This document shows, piece after piece, positions 12,683 to 21,768 of a stretch of DNA of 25,536 nucleotides; the first letter of the stretch is position 1; every line of letters begins with the position of its first letter. The stretch spans positions 1 to 25,536 of the forward strand of contig JAGLQQ010000032.1 of the NCBI GenBank assembly GCA_023136735.1. Reading direction: 5' to 3'. The translations under genes and the position numbers were made by a program. The notes under the pieces are model-generated. The model saw only the letters and a program-made list of their open reading frames with translations. It searched no databases and was not told where the DNA came from. Source of the DNA: Candidatus Omnitrophota bacterium (GTDB lineage: Bacteria; Omnitrophota; Gorgyraeia; B26-G9).

Positions 12683-13749
12683 ATATGCAGATAAAGCGCA
12701 GAAAGTCTAAAAAAATAAAAGTAGGCAATATTTTTATCGGAGGCAATGCTCCAATAAGCATTCAATCAATGACTACAACCGATACTTGTGATGTAAAGGC
12801 AACAGTCGCGCAAATTAAAAAGTTAGAGGAATTGGGATGCCAGATTGTAAGAGTTGCTGTGCAAGATATGTTGGCGGCAACGGCAATCAAAAGCATAAAA
12901 AAGAAAGTGACTATACCTGTTGTTGCCGATATACATTTTGATTATCGTCTGGCGCTAATGGCGATTAAAAACGGTGTGGATAAAATAAGGCTGAACCCCG
13001 GGAATATCCAGAAGAAATCCCAGATAGAAGCGGTTTTAAAGCAGGCTCAAGATAAGAGAGTACCTATAAGAATCGGGCTAAATTCCGGCTCTGTGAAAAG
13101 GAGTTTATCCGGCGGTGTTGTTAAGGATATGATTAAAGCAGCTCGCTCATATGAGAGGTTGTTTAAGCAATTTAAATTTACTGATATGATATTCTCTTTT
13201 AAAACACATGATGTCTTAAGTACTATAGAAGTATACCGCAGATTTGCAGTTTTAAGTGATGCTCCTCTGCATTTGGGGCTTACGGCTTCAGGGCTTGAAC
13301 AGGAGGGGATTGTTAAGTCAAGTATTGCGTTGGGTTGTTTGTTGATTGAAGGGATTGGTGATACCTTGCGTGTTTCTTTAACCGCAGACCCTATAAAGGA
13401 GATTGAAGCGGGGAAAAGAATACTATCAGCAGTCGGTATTTTAAATGAAGGGATTGAAATAATCTCATGTCCTACCTGCGGTCGCTGTACAATTGATCTT
13501 GTTGATATCGTAAGTAAAGCAGAAAAAGCATTAAAGCCTTTTAGTAAAAAGCTGCATGAGAGAAAGCTCAAAGTGGCAATTATGGGGTGTATTGTGAATG
13601 GGCCGGGTGAGGCAAAAGATGCTGATATCGGTGTAGCTTGGGGTGGCAAGAGCGGATTATTATTCAAAAAAGGAAAAAAGATAAAACTTATTAAAAAGAG
13701 TGAATTACTGAGTACACTTGTCGCGGAGGTAAAAAATGAGGTGGTCTAA
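12679..13749 (+). CDS. ispG: 4-hydroxy-3-methylbut-2-enyl diphosphate synthase (flavodoxin/ferredoxin)
   Basis: 356 residues, the penultimate MEP-pathway enzyme, which carries a [4Fe-4S] cluster. The TIM-barrel N-terminus includes SIQSMTTTDT, VVADIHFDYRLA and IRLNPGNI. The cluster ligands are visible as Cys264 and Cys267 (SCPTCGRC), Cys304 (MGC) and Glu311 (VNGPGEA). An extra Cys270 is present. The ATG at 12679 overlaps the rseP stop (ATGA). A second in-frame ATG two codons later is also possible. Together with dxr it puts two MEP-pathway steps in the same operon as the prenyl-chain enzyme uppS. Confidence 0.95.
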   Translation: MNMQIKRRKSKKIKVGNIFIGGNAPISIQSMTTTDTCDVKATVAQIKKLEELGCQIVRVAVQDMLAATAIKSIKKKVTIPVVADIHFDYRLALMAIKNGVDKIRLNPGNIQKKSQIEAVLKQAQDKRVPIRIGLNSGSVKRSLSGGVVKDMIKAARSYERLFKQFKFTDMIFSFKTHDVLSTIEVYRRFAVLSDAPLHLGLTASGLEQEGIVKSSIALGCLLIEGIGDTLRVSLTADPIKEIEAGKRILSAVGILNEGIEIISCPTCGRCTIDLVDIVSKAEKALKPFSKKLHERKLKVAIMGCIVNGPGEAKDADIGVAWGGKSGLLFKKGKKIKLIKKSELLSTLVAEVKNEVV

Positions 13750-15448
13750 GATACTATTACCGACATTAAAAGAAGTTCCAGCAGATGCGGAGGCTATTAG
13801 CCATATATTAATGATCCGGGCTGGATTAATACGCAAGCTTACCTCAGGTGTTTATTCCTATTTACCTTTTGGACTTAAAGTTTTGACGAAGATAGAAAAA
13901 ATTATTAAAGAGGAAATGAATTCTAAAGGTGCCCAGGAACTTTTACTTCCGGCAATTCAGCCCTGTGAATTATGGCAAAAAAGCGGGAGGTTTGAAGCTT
14001 TGGGAGAGGATATGATCACGTTTAGGGATAGGCATAAAAAGCTTAATGTTTTAGGTCCTACTCACGAGGAAGTTATTACAGCACTGGTTAAAAATGAGGT
14101 TAATTCATATCGGCAGTTGCCGCTTATTCTTTACCAAATTCAGACTAAATTCCGCGATGAAGCCCGGCCTCGTTTTGGGGTAATGAGGTCGCGTGAATTT
14201 ATTATGAAAGATGCATACAGCTTTGATTGTGACACACAGGGATTAGATGTCAGCTATGATAAAATATATGAGGCTTATTGCCGGATATTTAAACGTTGCG
14301 GTTTAAACTTTATTCCTGTTGAAGCTGATACCGGAATTATGGGTGGAGATGCTTCTCATGAATTTATGGTTCTGGCTGATAGCGGTGAGGATAAGATTGT
14401 AAAATGTAAAAAATGTGAATATGCAGCTAGTTTGGATAAAGCAGAAATCCTTAAGATAGATACACTCAAGTATGCAGATGATTTTCAGGAGTACGAAGAA
14501 GTGAAAACTCCAAATGTCCGCACAGTAGAGGATGTTGCGGATTTTCTAAAAAAGGATATAAAGCAACTAGTTAAAACAATATTATATATAGCTGATCAAA
14601 AGCCTGTTGCTGTTCTTGTGCGTGGAGACCATGAAGTAAATGAATCAAAATTAGCACGCATATTAAAAACCTCACATCTGGAGATGGCAGGGCAGGAAGT
14701 TGTTGAAAAAGTTACTAAGGGACCTCTTGGGTTTAGCGGTCCTGTTGGGCTTATAGGTGTTGATCTATATGGAGATTATTCCTTGCAAGGAGTAAAGGGG
14801 ATTATTGTTGGGGCGAATAAGGCTGATGCACATTTTATAGGTGTTGATATTGATAGAGATGTGAAAGTTTCGCAATGGGCTGATATTCGTAATATTACTG
14901 CAGATGATAAATGTCCCTGCTGTGGTCAAGGCATTGACATACAACAGGCGATTGAGGTTGGGCATGTGTTTAAGTTAGGGACAAAATATACGAAAAGTCT
15001 AGGGGCTGCATACCTGGATGTTCAAGGTAAATCAAATCTGATTATTATGGGTTGTTACGGTATAGGAGTTACTAGAATTATTGCTGCATATCTGGAACAG
15101 AATAATGATGATTTTGGTATCATCTGGTCTAAAGAGATCAGTCCGTTTCAAGCGCTTATTATGCCGCTTAATACGGATAACCAGGAGATAATGAAAGAGG
15201 CGGAAGATATTTATAAGCTGCTAGTCGATGAAAACATTGAGGTGCTTTTTGATGATAGAGATATCAGAGCAGGCATGAAATTTAAAGATGCCGATTTAAT
15301 AGGAATTCCTATGCAGGTTATAATAGGTGAGAAAAATTTAGCGCAGGGTATTATAGAAATAAAGTTACGCAAAACAGGCCGGAGGTTAAAAGTAGAATCA
15401 GCAAAAGCGGCTCAGGAAATATTAAAACTGCTTGATGATTTACAATGA
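13736..15448 (+). CDS. proS: Prolyl-tRNA synthetase, bacterial type with editing insert
   Basis: 570 residues, a class II aminoacyl-tRNA synthetase that charges tRNA-Pro. Motif 2 is in TKFRDEARPRFGVMRSREF, motif 3 is GCYGIGVTRIIAAYLEQ, and the C-terminal anticodon-binding domain begins near FQALIMPL. Residues about 225-400 hold the YbaK-like editing insert of prokaryote-type ProRS, bounded by cysteine pairs Cys224/Cys227 and Cys393/Cys396 that may bind zinc. GGAGG lies just upstream of the ATG, which overlaps ispG by 14 bases. It is the last gene of the operon. No intrinsic terminator is visible downstream. Confidence 0.96.
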   Translation: MRWSKILLPTLKEVPADAEAISHILMIRAGLIRKLTSGVYSYLPFGLKVLTKIEKIIKEEMNSKGAQELLLPAIQPCELWQKSGRFEALGEDMITFRDRHKKLNVLGPTHEEVITALVKNEVNSYRQLPLILYQIQTKFRDEARPRFGVMRSREFIMKDAYSFDCDTQGLDVSYDKIYEAYCRIFKRCGLNFIPVEADTGIMGGDASHEFMVLADSGEDKIVKCKKCEYAASLDKAEILKIDTLKYADDFQEYEEVKTPNVRTVEDVADFLKKDIKQLVKTILYIADQKPVAVLVRGDHEVNESKLARILKTSHLEMAGQEVVEKVTKGPLGFSGPVGLIGVDLYGDYSLQGVKGIIVGANKADAHFIGVDIDRDVKVSQWADIRNITADDKCPCCGQGIDIQQAIEVGHVFKLGTKYTKSLGAAYLDVQGKSNLIIMGCYGIGVTRIIAAYLEQNNDDFGIIWSKEISPFQALIMPLNTDNQEIMKEAEDIYKLLVDENIEVLFDDRDIRAGMKFKDADLIGIPMQVIIGEKNLAQGIIEIKLRKTGRRLKVESAKAAQEILKLLDDLQ

Positions 15449-15485
15449 CTGCGCAATTAAAAAGAACCTAACTAATAAAAAAATC

Positions 15486-15514
15486 TTGACATATGTTAGT
15501 TTTTATGTGAAAAT
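15486..15514 (+). promoter_or_regulatory. Promoter of the pilus operon
   Basis: TTGACA (15486-15491), 17 bases, then GAAAAT (15509-15514) with an extended -10 TG at 15506-15507. It lies about 70 bases before the PilM start, in the only sizeable gap between proS and the pilus genes. Confidence 0.6.
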
Positions 15515-15582
15515 AAATTACAATTGGTGGATTTGCACCTAACAGAAAAAGGGATTTTAACCTCTTAAATGGATTTTAAGAT

Positions 15583-17238
15583 ATGGCTTTTTTCCGCAGT
15601 ACAGTAGGACTTTATATCGGCCAAAAAACTGTCCAACTTGCTCAGCTGCAAGCTGTTGCCGGTAGGATACAGTTGACTAATTTTGTCCATGTCGACATTT
15701 TTGAAGAAACTCAAGTCGAAGGCACTGACAAAGACGAACTCATCGTAAATGCCATCCGTAAAGCTATTAATAAATCAAAGATTGATTTAAGAAAAGTCAA
15801 TACTGTTTTAATGCCAGGAATGGTTTTATTGCGTTATTTTCAAATGCCTCGGATCAGTTCTGAAGAAATGGAAGAAGCTGTCCGTTTTGAAGCTCGCAAA
15901 TATATACCATTTAAGCTTGAAGAAGCTGTGACTGGGTTTTATATCCTTAAGGATGATCAGGAAAGCAGAAAGCTTGGTATTCTTTCTCTTGTTACCAAAG
16001 AAGAATCAATAAGGCAGCATTTAACTATCCTGCATAAAGTAGGAATAAGTCCGGTGGCTGTAGAGACTGCTTCTTTTGCTTTATTGCGTCTACTGGAATA
16101 TGCACAGGAAATCGATAAACAGAGTTCAAATGTAGTTCTTTATATATATGCACAGAGAATAAATATTATCATACTGAAAAACGGTATTCCTTATTTTGTG
16201 CGAGATATATCTCTGGCAAAGAAAGAAGAATGGATTGATGATGAGACTGCTGAATTCCTTATGGGTGGTAAAATAAGCAGCCCCGATAGCCGGGTCGTCA
16301 CACTTGAAAATATGATCAGCGAATTGCGCATATCGCTAGAATACTATGAAAAGGAACTGGGAAAAGAACAGGCAAGTAAAATTATTCTGTGCGGTGAATT
16401 GGAAGACTTTGATGATCTAGAAGTAGTTATGAATGCAGCCAAAGACCAGCCGGACAGTTCATGTCCGCTAGCGATATATTTACAAAAGCAGTTTGATCTA
16501 CCTGTAACTACTATTGACCCTTTAAAGAATATTATAACTCCTAAAACTAAGCCATTGCCGTACACTTTTCCAATGCTTGCGGTTACTATCGGCGCTGGCA
16601 TGCGAAATCTTTGCAAATCAACAGTAGAAATTGATCTCTTTAGAGCGCGCAAGAAAACCAGTATAAAATCTAAAATTTTTGTGGGTAAGCTGATCATTGC
16701 TGGAATGGGTGCATTGGTTATTAGCTTTGCGGCATTATTCATAATTTTTTCTGTTTTCATTAATAGGGAAAAAAATCTTTTAGAGCAGGATAAGAAGAAT
16801 AAACCGAAATTCATGGATATATCTCATTTTAGTGATGATAAACTGAAAGAGGGTGAGAAGGAAGTTATAAATAGAATTGCTATATATAATAAACTGGTGG
16901 TTGAAAAATTTGTTGTTACGGATAAATTAAGTGTTTTCCCAAAGGTAATTCCTAAGGGAATTTGGCTGACGGGGATTAATTATAGTGTTGATTATTCATC
17001 TGATAAAGCGGTTTTTTTAAGTAATTATACGCTTGGATTAAGCGGTAAAGTATTTACTGATCGGAAAGGTGTTGAGATTGAGATGGTTAATGCTTTTACT
17101 GAGAGTCTAAAAACAGATGATATGTTTTTTGATGGATTTAAGGTTATAAAAACAGGTTCAGTCACAAGAGGTTCTTATCAGGGGGTACCTATTATGAGTT
17201 TTGAACTCAATTGCTACTCTAATCCTGTTGAAAGATAA
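15583..17238 (+). CDS. pilM: PilM-PilN fusion protein of the type IV pilus platform
   Basis: 551 residues that join two proteins normally made separately. Residues 1 to about 345 are an actin-like PilM: an N-terminal VGLYIGQKTVQLAQL, a FEARKYIPF segment near residue 105, and the typical PilM ending LAVTIGAGMRNL. Directly after comes EIDLFRARKK (349-358), which stands where PilN has its INLLP peptide that docks onto PilM. One membrane helix (about 370-393) follows, then a periplasmic PilN-like domain to residue 551. PilM and PilN link the cytoplasmic motor to the inner-membrane platform, and here the contact is covalent. There is no clear Shine-Dalgarno before the ATG. The downstream genes give the expected O-P-Q order, with no separate pilN. 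Confidence 0.88.
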   Translation: MAFFRSTVGLYIGQKTVQLAQLQAVAGRIQLTNFVHVDIFEETQVEGTDKDELIVNAIRKAINKSKIDLRKVNTVLMPGMVLLRYFQMPRISSEEMEEAVRFEARKYIPFKLEEAVTGFYILKDDQESRKLGILSLVTKEESIRQHLTILHKVGISPVAVETASFALLRLLEYAQEIDKQSSNVVLYIYAQRINIIILKNGIPYFVRDISLAKKEEWIDDETAEFLMGGKISSPDSRVVTLENMISELRISLEYYEKELGKEQASKIILCGELEDFDDLEVVMNAAKDQPDSSCPLAIYLQKQFDLPVTTIDPLKNIITPKTKPLPYTFPMLAVTIGAGMRNLCKSTVEIDLFRARKKTSIKSKIFVGKLIIAGMGALVISFAALFIIFSVFINREKNLLEQDKKNKPKFMDISHFSDDKLKEGEKEVINRIAIYNKLVVEKFVVTDKLSVFPKVIPKGIWLTGINYSVDYSSDKAVFLSNYTLGLSGKVFTDRKGVEIEMVNAFTESLKTDDMFFDGFKVIKTGSVTRGSYQGVPIMSFELNCYSNPVER

Positions 17239-17256
17239 TGAATTATAAGGTAGATA

Positions 17257-17790
17257 ATGATTAAAAAAATTATTCCCAAAGAAATTCAAAAGGCATTAAT
17301 AGCCGGAGTTACGATATTTGTCCTGATTTTAATTTGGGGCGGACGGTTTATGTATGAAAGGAGTAATATTAGCTTAAAGAAATTAAGTGTACAGCGTAAG
17401 CGTGTGAAACTTGAAAATCAGGTGGGGATCAAGCTTAATGAATTGACAAAAATACGAAAAAAAATGGTAGTTATTACGGAAAGTTCCCGCTTTTTAGCAG
17501 AGGTTGCAAAAATCGCTGGACGGTTAAACATGAAACTTAAAGCTATTACGGCATTGCCAAGGGAAAAACGCAATGACTTTATAAAATTATCGGTAAGTCT
17601 TGAATTGGATACGTCTTATCATGAGCTTGGATTGTTTGTCAGTAAAATTGAAAATAGTGAAGTTTTTATGTCGGTTGATAAACTGGAGCTGAATTCTACG
17701 GTAACTGCTAAAAATGCAGCCTCACCTCAGATTTTGGCAAAACTAATTATTAGTACAGTAGCATTAACAGATACTCTTTTAGAACAATGA
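17257..17790 (+). CDS. pilO: PilO-like inner-membrane platform protein
   Basis: 177 residues with the PilO layout: a short cytoplasmic N-terminus, one membrane helix (about 13-32), a charged coiled-coil-like stretch (about 37-70), and a periplasmic ferredoxin-like domain (about 75-165). PilO pairs with PilN in the inner-membrane alignment complex. The sequence itself is weakly conserved, so the call leans on architecture and on its place between the PilM-PilN fusion and the PilP-like gene. Its stop overlaps the next start by 4 bases. Confidence 0.8.
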   Translation: MIKKIIPKEIQKALIAGVTIFVLILIWGGRFMYERSNISLKKLSVQRKRVKLENQVGIKLNELTKIRKKMVVITESSRFLAEVAKIAGRLNMKLKAITALPREKRNDFIKLSVSLELDTSYHELGLFVSKIENSEVFMSVDKLELNSTVTAKNAASPQILAKLIISTVALTDTLLEQ

Positions 17791-18302
17791 GAAAAAAATC
17801 CTATAAAAATTTAGTTATTAGTTTGCTGATCATTATCAGTTTATTTGCTAATGCAAGTGCGGTATTAGCGGCTAAGCCTAAAAAGCAAAAAGGCAAAAAA
17901 AACGATGAAAAAGTAAAAGTTGCTGAGAAGAAGGCAGAGACTGTTAAAGAAGCAAGGACTGAAATTAAGTACACTGGTTTTGAAGCAAAGCGAAATCCTT
18001 TTGCGCCGCCTAAGGAAGTAGCAAAGATGATTGCTGAGCCTTATACCATTGATGGTTTGAAAAAGATTGAAATAGTAAAGATGCCGAAGGTTGAAGTCCA
18101 AGGCATAATCTGGTCAAAATCTATGCCTCAGGTTATTATTAATGGGGATGTCATGAAGGTGGGTGACTATATACAGGATTTCCAAATAAAGGAAGTAACA
18201 AGAAAAGGTATTATATTATTTCATAAAGGTGAAGAGTATTTAATGAAAATACAAAGTTACCAACAAAACAAGAAAAAACCAAAAAATAAAAGAAAAAGAT
18301 AA
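17787..18302 (+). CDS. pilP: PilP-like periplasmic protein linking platform and secretin
   Basis: 171 residues. An N-terminal signal sequence (about 1-29, hydrophobic LVISLLIIISLFANASAVLA) is followed by a Lys/Glu-rich flexible stretch (about 30-55). Next comes RNPFAPP, like the family's conserved RDPF segment, then a C-terminal beta domain (about 95-160, VEVQGIIWS, VIINGDVMKVGDYI) of PilP/GspC-HR type that contacts the N0 domain of the secretin. No lipobox cysteine is present, so unlike many PilP proteins it is probably not a lipoprotein. It overlaps pilO by 4 bases and ends 10 bases before the secretin gene. Confidence 0.8.
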   Translation: MRKKSYKNLVISLLIIISLFANASAVLAAKPKKQKGKKNDEKVKVAEKKAETVKEARTEIKYTGFEAKRNPFAPPKEVAKMIAEPYTIDGLKKIEIVKMPKVEVQGIIWSKSMPQVIINGDVMKVGDYIQDFQIKEVTRKGIILFHKGEEYLMKIQSYQQNKKKPKNKRKR

Positions 18303-18312
18303 GGAGTAACAA

Positions 18313-19926
18313 ATGAAAAGGATTTCCTTGTGGCTTGTGATGCTTGTGCTTTTTTTGGGCAGCATATCATTGATTTGCATTGGGAACGTTTTTGCTCAAG
18401 AGTCATATGAGATCGAGGATGATGTCGGAGTTGACGAGGATTCTGGAGATGGCCTGGTGTCGTTAGACTTTAAAGATGCGGATCTTAAAGACGTGCTTAA
18501 AGTATTTTCTCAGCAATCTGGATTGAATTTTGTTGCTGATAGAAATATAGAAGAGAAACTTATTACTTTGTACATGAATGAGGTGACTGTTGAGGATGCT
18601 TTGAAGACCTTATTAGATGCTAATAATTTAGGCTTGAGGCAAAATCAGGGAAGTAATATTCTAATAGTGAGGCAAAAGCCTACTCGGCCGGTTGAGACAA
18701 TCACTCGAGTTTATAAAATACAATATTATCATGATAGTGCTACGCCTGGTGAGTATATGATGGGAGAAAAGTCTAAAGGCGAGAGGAAATCTACTAGTGG
18801 AAGCTGGAATAAGATAATTGAACCGTTGTTAAGTGAATTTGGTGTTGTTATTTCATATGCAAATATTTTGATTATTACTGATGTGCCGGATCGTTTTAAG
18901 CTGATTGATCAGGTAATTGGCGAAATAGATAAGCCGGTTCCGGAAGTTATGATAGAAGTTGAGCTGATTGAAACAACGGCTGATTTTCTTAAAAATCTCG
19001 GAGTTAAATGGTCAAAGGAATTTATGAAATTCACAGGCGGCTCTCGTGTTAGTCCAATGCCTTTCACTGCGTTCGAAGATGTTAATACATATGGTGAGAA
19101 TAAAGTTATAGGGATACCTGGTGGTGCTCACTTTAATTATGGTCTGATTTCTTCAACTGCGCTGACCTGGATACTGGAAATGCTGCAAACCGATACAAAT
19201 ACAAAATTTTTATCCAAACCGAGGATATTAGTTCAGGACAGAGAGTGGGCTGAGATCAAGGTCACTGAAGATAAAATCGTTTCTGTTGTGACAATCGTTA
19301 CAGACGATGAAACAAAAACATATGTAGAAAGACTGGAAATAGGGACAATACTGCGATTAGTGCCGCTTATTAATGAAGAAGAGGGATATGTGTCAATTTT
19401 GCTTGAGCCTTCTATTTCAAGGGCAACAGAATCAAAATTTACAGATACTAATGGAACTAGTTATATTGATCCGCAGATTAGAAGTATGAGGACTGTGGTT
19501 ATGGCAAAAAGTGGAGAAACTGTTGCGATAGGCGGCTTTATCACAACAGAGGACGAGGAGACAAGAACAAAGGTTCCGTGGTTGGGAGATATCCCGTTGC
19601 TTGGCGCTTTGTTTCGCCATACATCAATTGACAGGATTGATAAGGAAATGCTGATTTTTATCACACCGAGAATCATAAGTATAACGGAAAAGATAGAAAT
19701 GTGGCGGACTGATTTTGTTGAAAATACAGGTGATAATCCAGCTCAGATGAATGAGCAAATGGCTGAAGGGATTGCTGCTGATGCGCCTATATCTAATGTT
19801 CAGCAATCAAAACCATCAGATATTAACACAACGCTTCCTTTTAGGGAGCAGGAGGAACTGGGAAATCTGAATATTGGTTTAACTTTAAAAAGTTCCAGTT
19901 TGGGTGTTGTAGATTTAGTAAAATAA
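18313..19926 (+). CDS. pilQ: Type IV pilus secretin (PilQ/GspD family)
   Basis: 537 residues, forming the outer-membrane channel for the pilus. A signal peptide ends near residue 29 (NVFA|QE). The N0/STN domain begins at VSLDFKDADLKDVLKVFS (about 49-66), an N1-like KH domain follows (about 135-215, IEPLLSEFG to LIDQVIGEIDKP), and the secretin barrel carries VPWLGDIPLLGALFR and EMLIFITPRII near residues 420-455. It has no AMIN peptidoglycan-binding domains, so it is shorter than proteobacterial PilQ. AAGGAG precedes the ATG. A roughly 85-residue tail after the barrel is of unknown role. Confidence 0.92.
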   Translation: MKRISLWLVMLVLFLGSISLICIGNVFAQESYEIEDDVGVDEDSGDGLVSLDFKDADLKDVLKVFSQQSGLNFVADRNIEEKLITLYMNEVTVEDALKTLLDANNLGLRQNQGSNILIVRQKPTRPVETITRVYKIQYYHDSATPGEYMMGEKSKGERKSTSGSWNKIIEPLLSEFGVVISYANILIITDVPDRFKLIDQVIGEIDKPVPEVMIEVELIETTADFLKNLGVKWSKEFMKFTGGSRVSPMPFTAFEDVNTYGENKVIGIPGGAHFNYGLISSTALTWILEMLQTDTNTKFLSKPRILVQDREWAEIKVTEDKIVSVVTIVTDDETKTYVERLEIGTILRLVPLINEEEGYVSILLEPSISRATESKFTDTNGTSYIDPQIRSMRTVVMAKSGETVAIGGFITTEDEETRTKVPWLGDIPLLGALFRHTSIDRIDKEMLIFITPRIISITEKIEMWRTDFVENTGDNPAQMNEQMAEGIAADAPISNVQQSKPSDINTTLPFREQEELGNLNIGLTLKSSSLGVVDLVK

Positions 19927-19951
19927 ATTAAGAAAAGAGTCTAAGCCAGAT

Positions 19952-21646
19952 ATGATAAAATCAAATTTAAAGTTAGGTGATATTTTAATAAAGCAAGAAT
20001 TGCTCAAAAAGGAACAATTGGAGTATGCTCTTGAGGAGCAGGGAAAAAAGGGCGGAAAACTTGGCGAAGTTCTTGTAACTATGGAGTTTGTTAGTGAGAC
20101 TGACATTGCCAGTGCTCTATCAAAGCAGTTAGGAGTCTTGTTTGCTTCTCTCGAAAAAGGGCTTTTGCGACCGAATCTTCATCAGGGATTGGAAAAAATT
20201 ATCCCTCATGATTATGCAAGATTCCATAAGGTTCTTCCGTTATCAAAACATTTAAACACAATGACTGTGGCTATGGTCGACCCTTTGAATCTGATTACTA
20301 TTGATGATCTTATGAAAATGAGCGGCTGTGATGTTAATGTTGTGGTGGCTACTCTGGCTGATATGAATCAGGCTTTGGATGACTTTTATCAAAGTAAGGA
20401 TTTGAAAAAGAAGAGTATCCAGGAACAGTTTATTTTAATGGATGGATCTGAAAGCACAAGAGAGACAAAGGTAGATGTTCGGGATATATTTTCGGAATCA
20501 GAAGCTGCTCCGGTAGTTAAATTTGTAGATTTAATCTTAAGCGATGCAATTGAGCAGGGCGCATCTGATATTCATCTTGAGCATTTTGAAGCAAGGATAA
20601 GTTTGCGTTACCGTGTTGACGGTGTGCTTTATGATGCTAACCCTTCGGATCCAAAAATGTATTTTGCTATTATTTCTCGAATGAAAATCCTGGCAAAGAT
20701 GGATATTGCTGAGCGTCGTTTGCCTCAGGATGGTGGATTTTCCATAGCGTTTGGAGATAAGATCATCGATGTTCGTGCTTCGAGCATCCCGACTATTTTC
20801 GGTGAAAAAATGGTAATGCGTTTACTTGATCAGGCGAAACTGCCTTTGGAATTTAGCTATCTTGGATTTGATGAGTATGATTTGAACATTATTCGCAAGG
20901 AAATATTTAAACCATTTGGTATGGTTTATGTCACAGGGCCTACCGGATCAGGAAAATCAACTACAATGTATACAATTCTAAATGAAATTAAAACGCCAAG
21001 AAAAAATATAATCACTATAGAAGATCCTGTTGAGTATAAGCTTGACGGAATTAACCAGGTGCAGGTAAAGCCGCTTATCGGATTGAATTTTGCTAACTCA
21101 TTACGTTCATTTCTGCGTCAAGACCCTGATATTCTTATGGTGGGGGAGGTTCGTGATTTAGAGACTGCTCAAATGTGTATCCGTGCTGCTTTGACAGGCC
21201 ATTTAGTTTTAAGTACTTTACATACTAATGATGCTCCGACGGCGATTACGAGAATAATGGATATTGGTATTGAGCCGTTTTTGCTTGTTTCTGCACTAAG
21301 GCTGGTTATTGCGCAAAGACTTATACGCCGGCTTTGCGAAAACTGCAGGAAAGAGGTTAAGCAGGATGTGCGTTATAAAGATATGGATATAAAGGGACCT
21401 GTTTATGAATCTAAAGGGTGTGAAAAATGCCGCTTTACCGGTTTTAAAGGTCGAGTGGGTATATTTGAACTTCTTCCTATTAATGAAGAAATAAGGAATA
21501 TGATATATTATCGCAAATCAAGCGATGAAATCAGAAAAAGGGCCGAGGCAATTGGAATGCGCAGTCTTTATCAGTGCGGAGTGGAAAGAATAAAACAGGG
21601 CATGACGACACTCGAAGAGGTTGTTGCGGTAACTATTGCTGATTAA
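19952..21646 (+). CDS. pilB: PilB/GspE-type pilus extension ATPase with MshEN-like N-domain
   Basis: 564 residues, the hexameric motor that drives pilin assembly. The N-terminus (about 7-150) is a T2SSE_N/MshEN-type domain with two tandem half-motifs, KLGDILIKQELL and KLGEVLVTMEFV, each followed by the LxxALxxQ-type helix. In MshE and some PilB proteins this domain binds c-di-GMP. The usual Arg of RLG is Lys here and the mid-motif Gly is Glu. The ATPase core has Walker A GPTGSGKST (329-337), the Asp box, and a Walker B near ILMVGEVRD. A zinc-binding pair of CxxC motifs (Cys462/465 and Cys490/493) is typical of extension ATPases. No PilT-like retraction ATPase is in the window. Confidence 0.93.
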   Translation: MIKSNLKLGDILIKQELLKKEQLEYALEEQGKKGGKLGEVLVTMEFVSETDIASALSKQLGVLFASLEKGLLRPNLHQGLEKIIPHDYARFHKVLPLSKHLNTMTVAMVDPLNLITIDDLMKMSGCDVNVVVATLADMNQALDDFYQSKDLKKKSIQEQFILMDGSESTRETKVDVRDIFSESEAAPVVKFVDLILSDAIEQGASDIHLEHFEARISLRYRVDGVLYDANPSDPKMYFAIISRMKILAKMDIAERRLPQDGGFSIAFGDKIIDVRASSIPTIFGEKMVMRLLDQAKLPLEFSYLGFDEYDLNIIRKEIFKPFGMVYVTGPTGSGKSTTMYTILNEIKTPRKNIITIEDPVEYKLDGINQVQVKPLIGLNFANSLRSFLRQDPDILMVGEVRDLETAQMCIRAALTGHLVLSTLHTNDAPTAITRIMDIGIEPFLLVSALRLVIAQRLIRRLCENCRKEVKQDVRYKDMDIKGPVYESKGCEKCRFTGFKGRVGIFELLPINEEIRNMIYYRKSSDEIRKRAEAIGMRSLYQCGVERIKQGMTTLEEVVAVTIAD

Positions 21647-21659
21647 TGTGATTAAGGCC

Positions 21660-21688
21660 TTCCCAAATAGTTTCTTGTATGCTATATT
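21660..21688 (+). promoter_or_regulatory. Possible internal promoter before pilC
   Basis: TTCCCA (21660-21665), 17 bases, then TATATT (21683-21688) with an extended -10 TGC just before it. It lies in the 122-base gap between pilB and pilC, the largest gap in the pilus operon, and could separately drive pilC and the pilin. Confidence 0.45.
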
Positions 21689-21768
21689 ATTTAGAGCAGG
21701 ATTAAACTGAGATAAAATCCCCAATTAATAATGAAGCTTTGATTTAAGATAAGGAGAACCAGTAGTAG

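Noticed and set aside
13047..13667. 206-codon antisense frame within ispG
   Set aside because: The ispG frame has all family motifs. The antisense frame has no motif or ribosome binding site.
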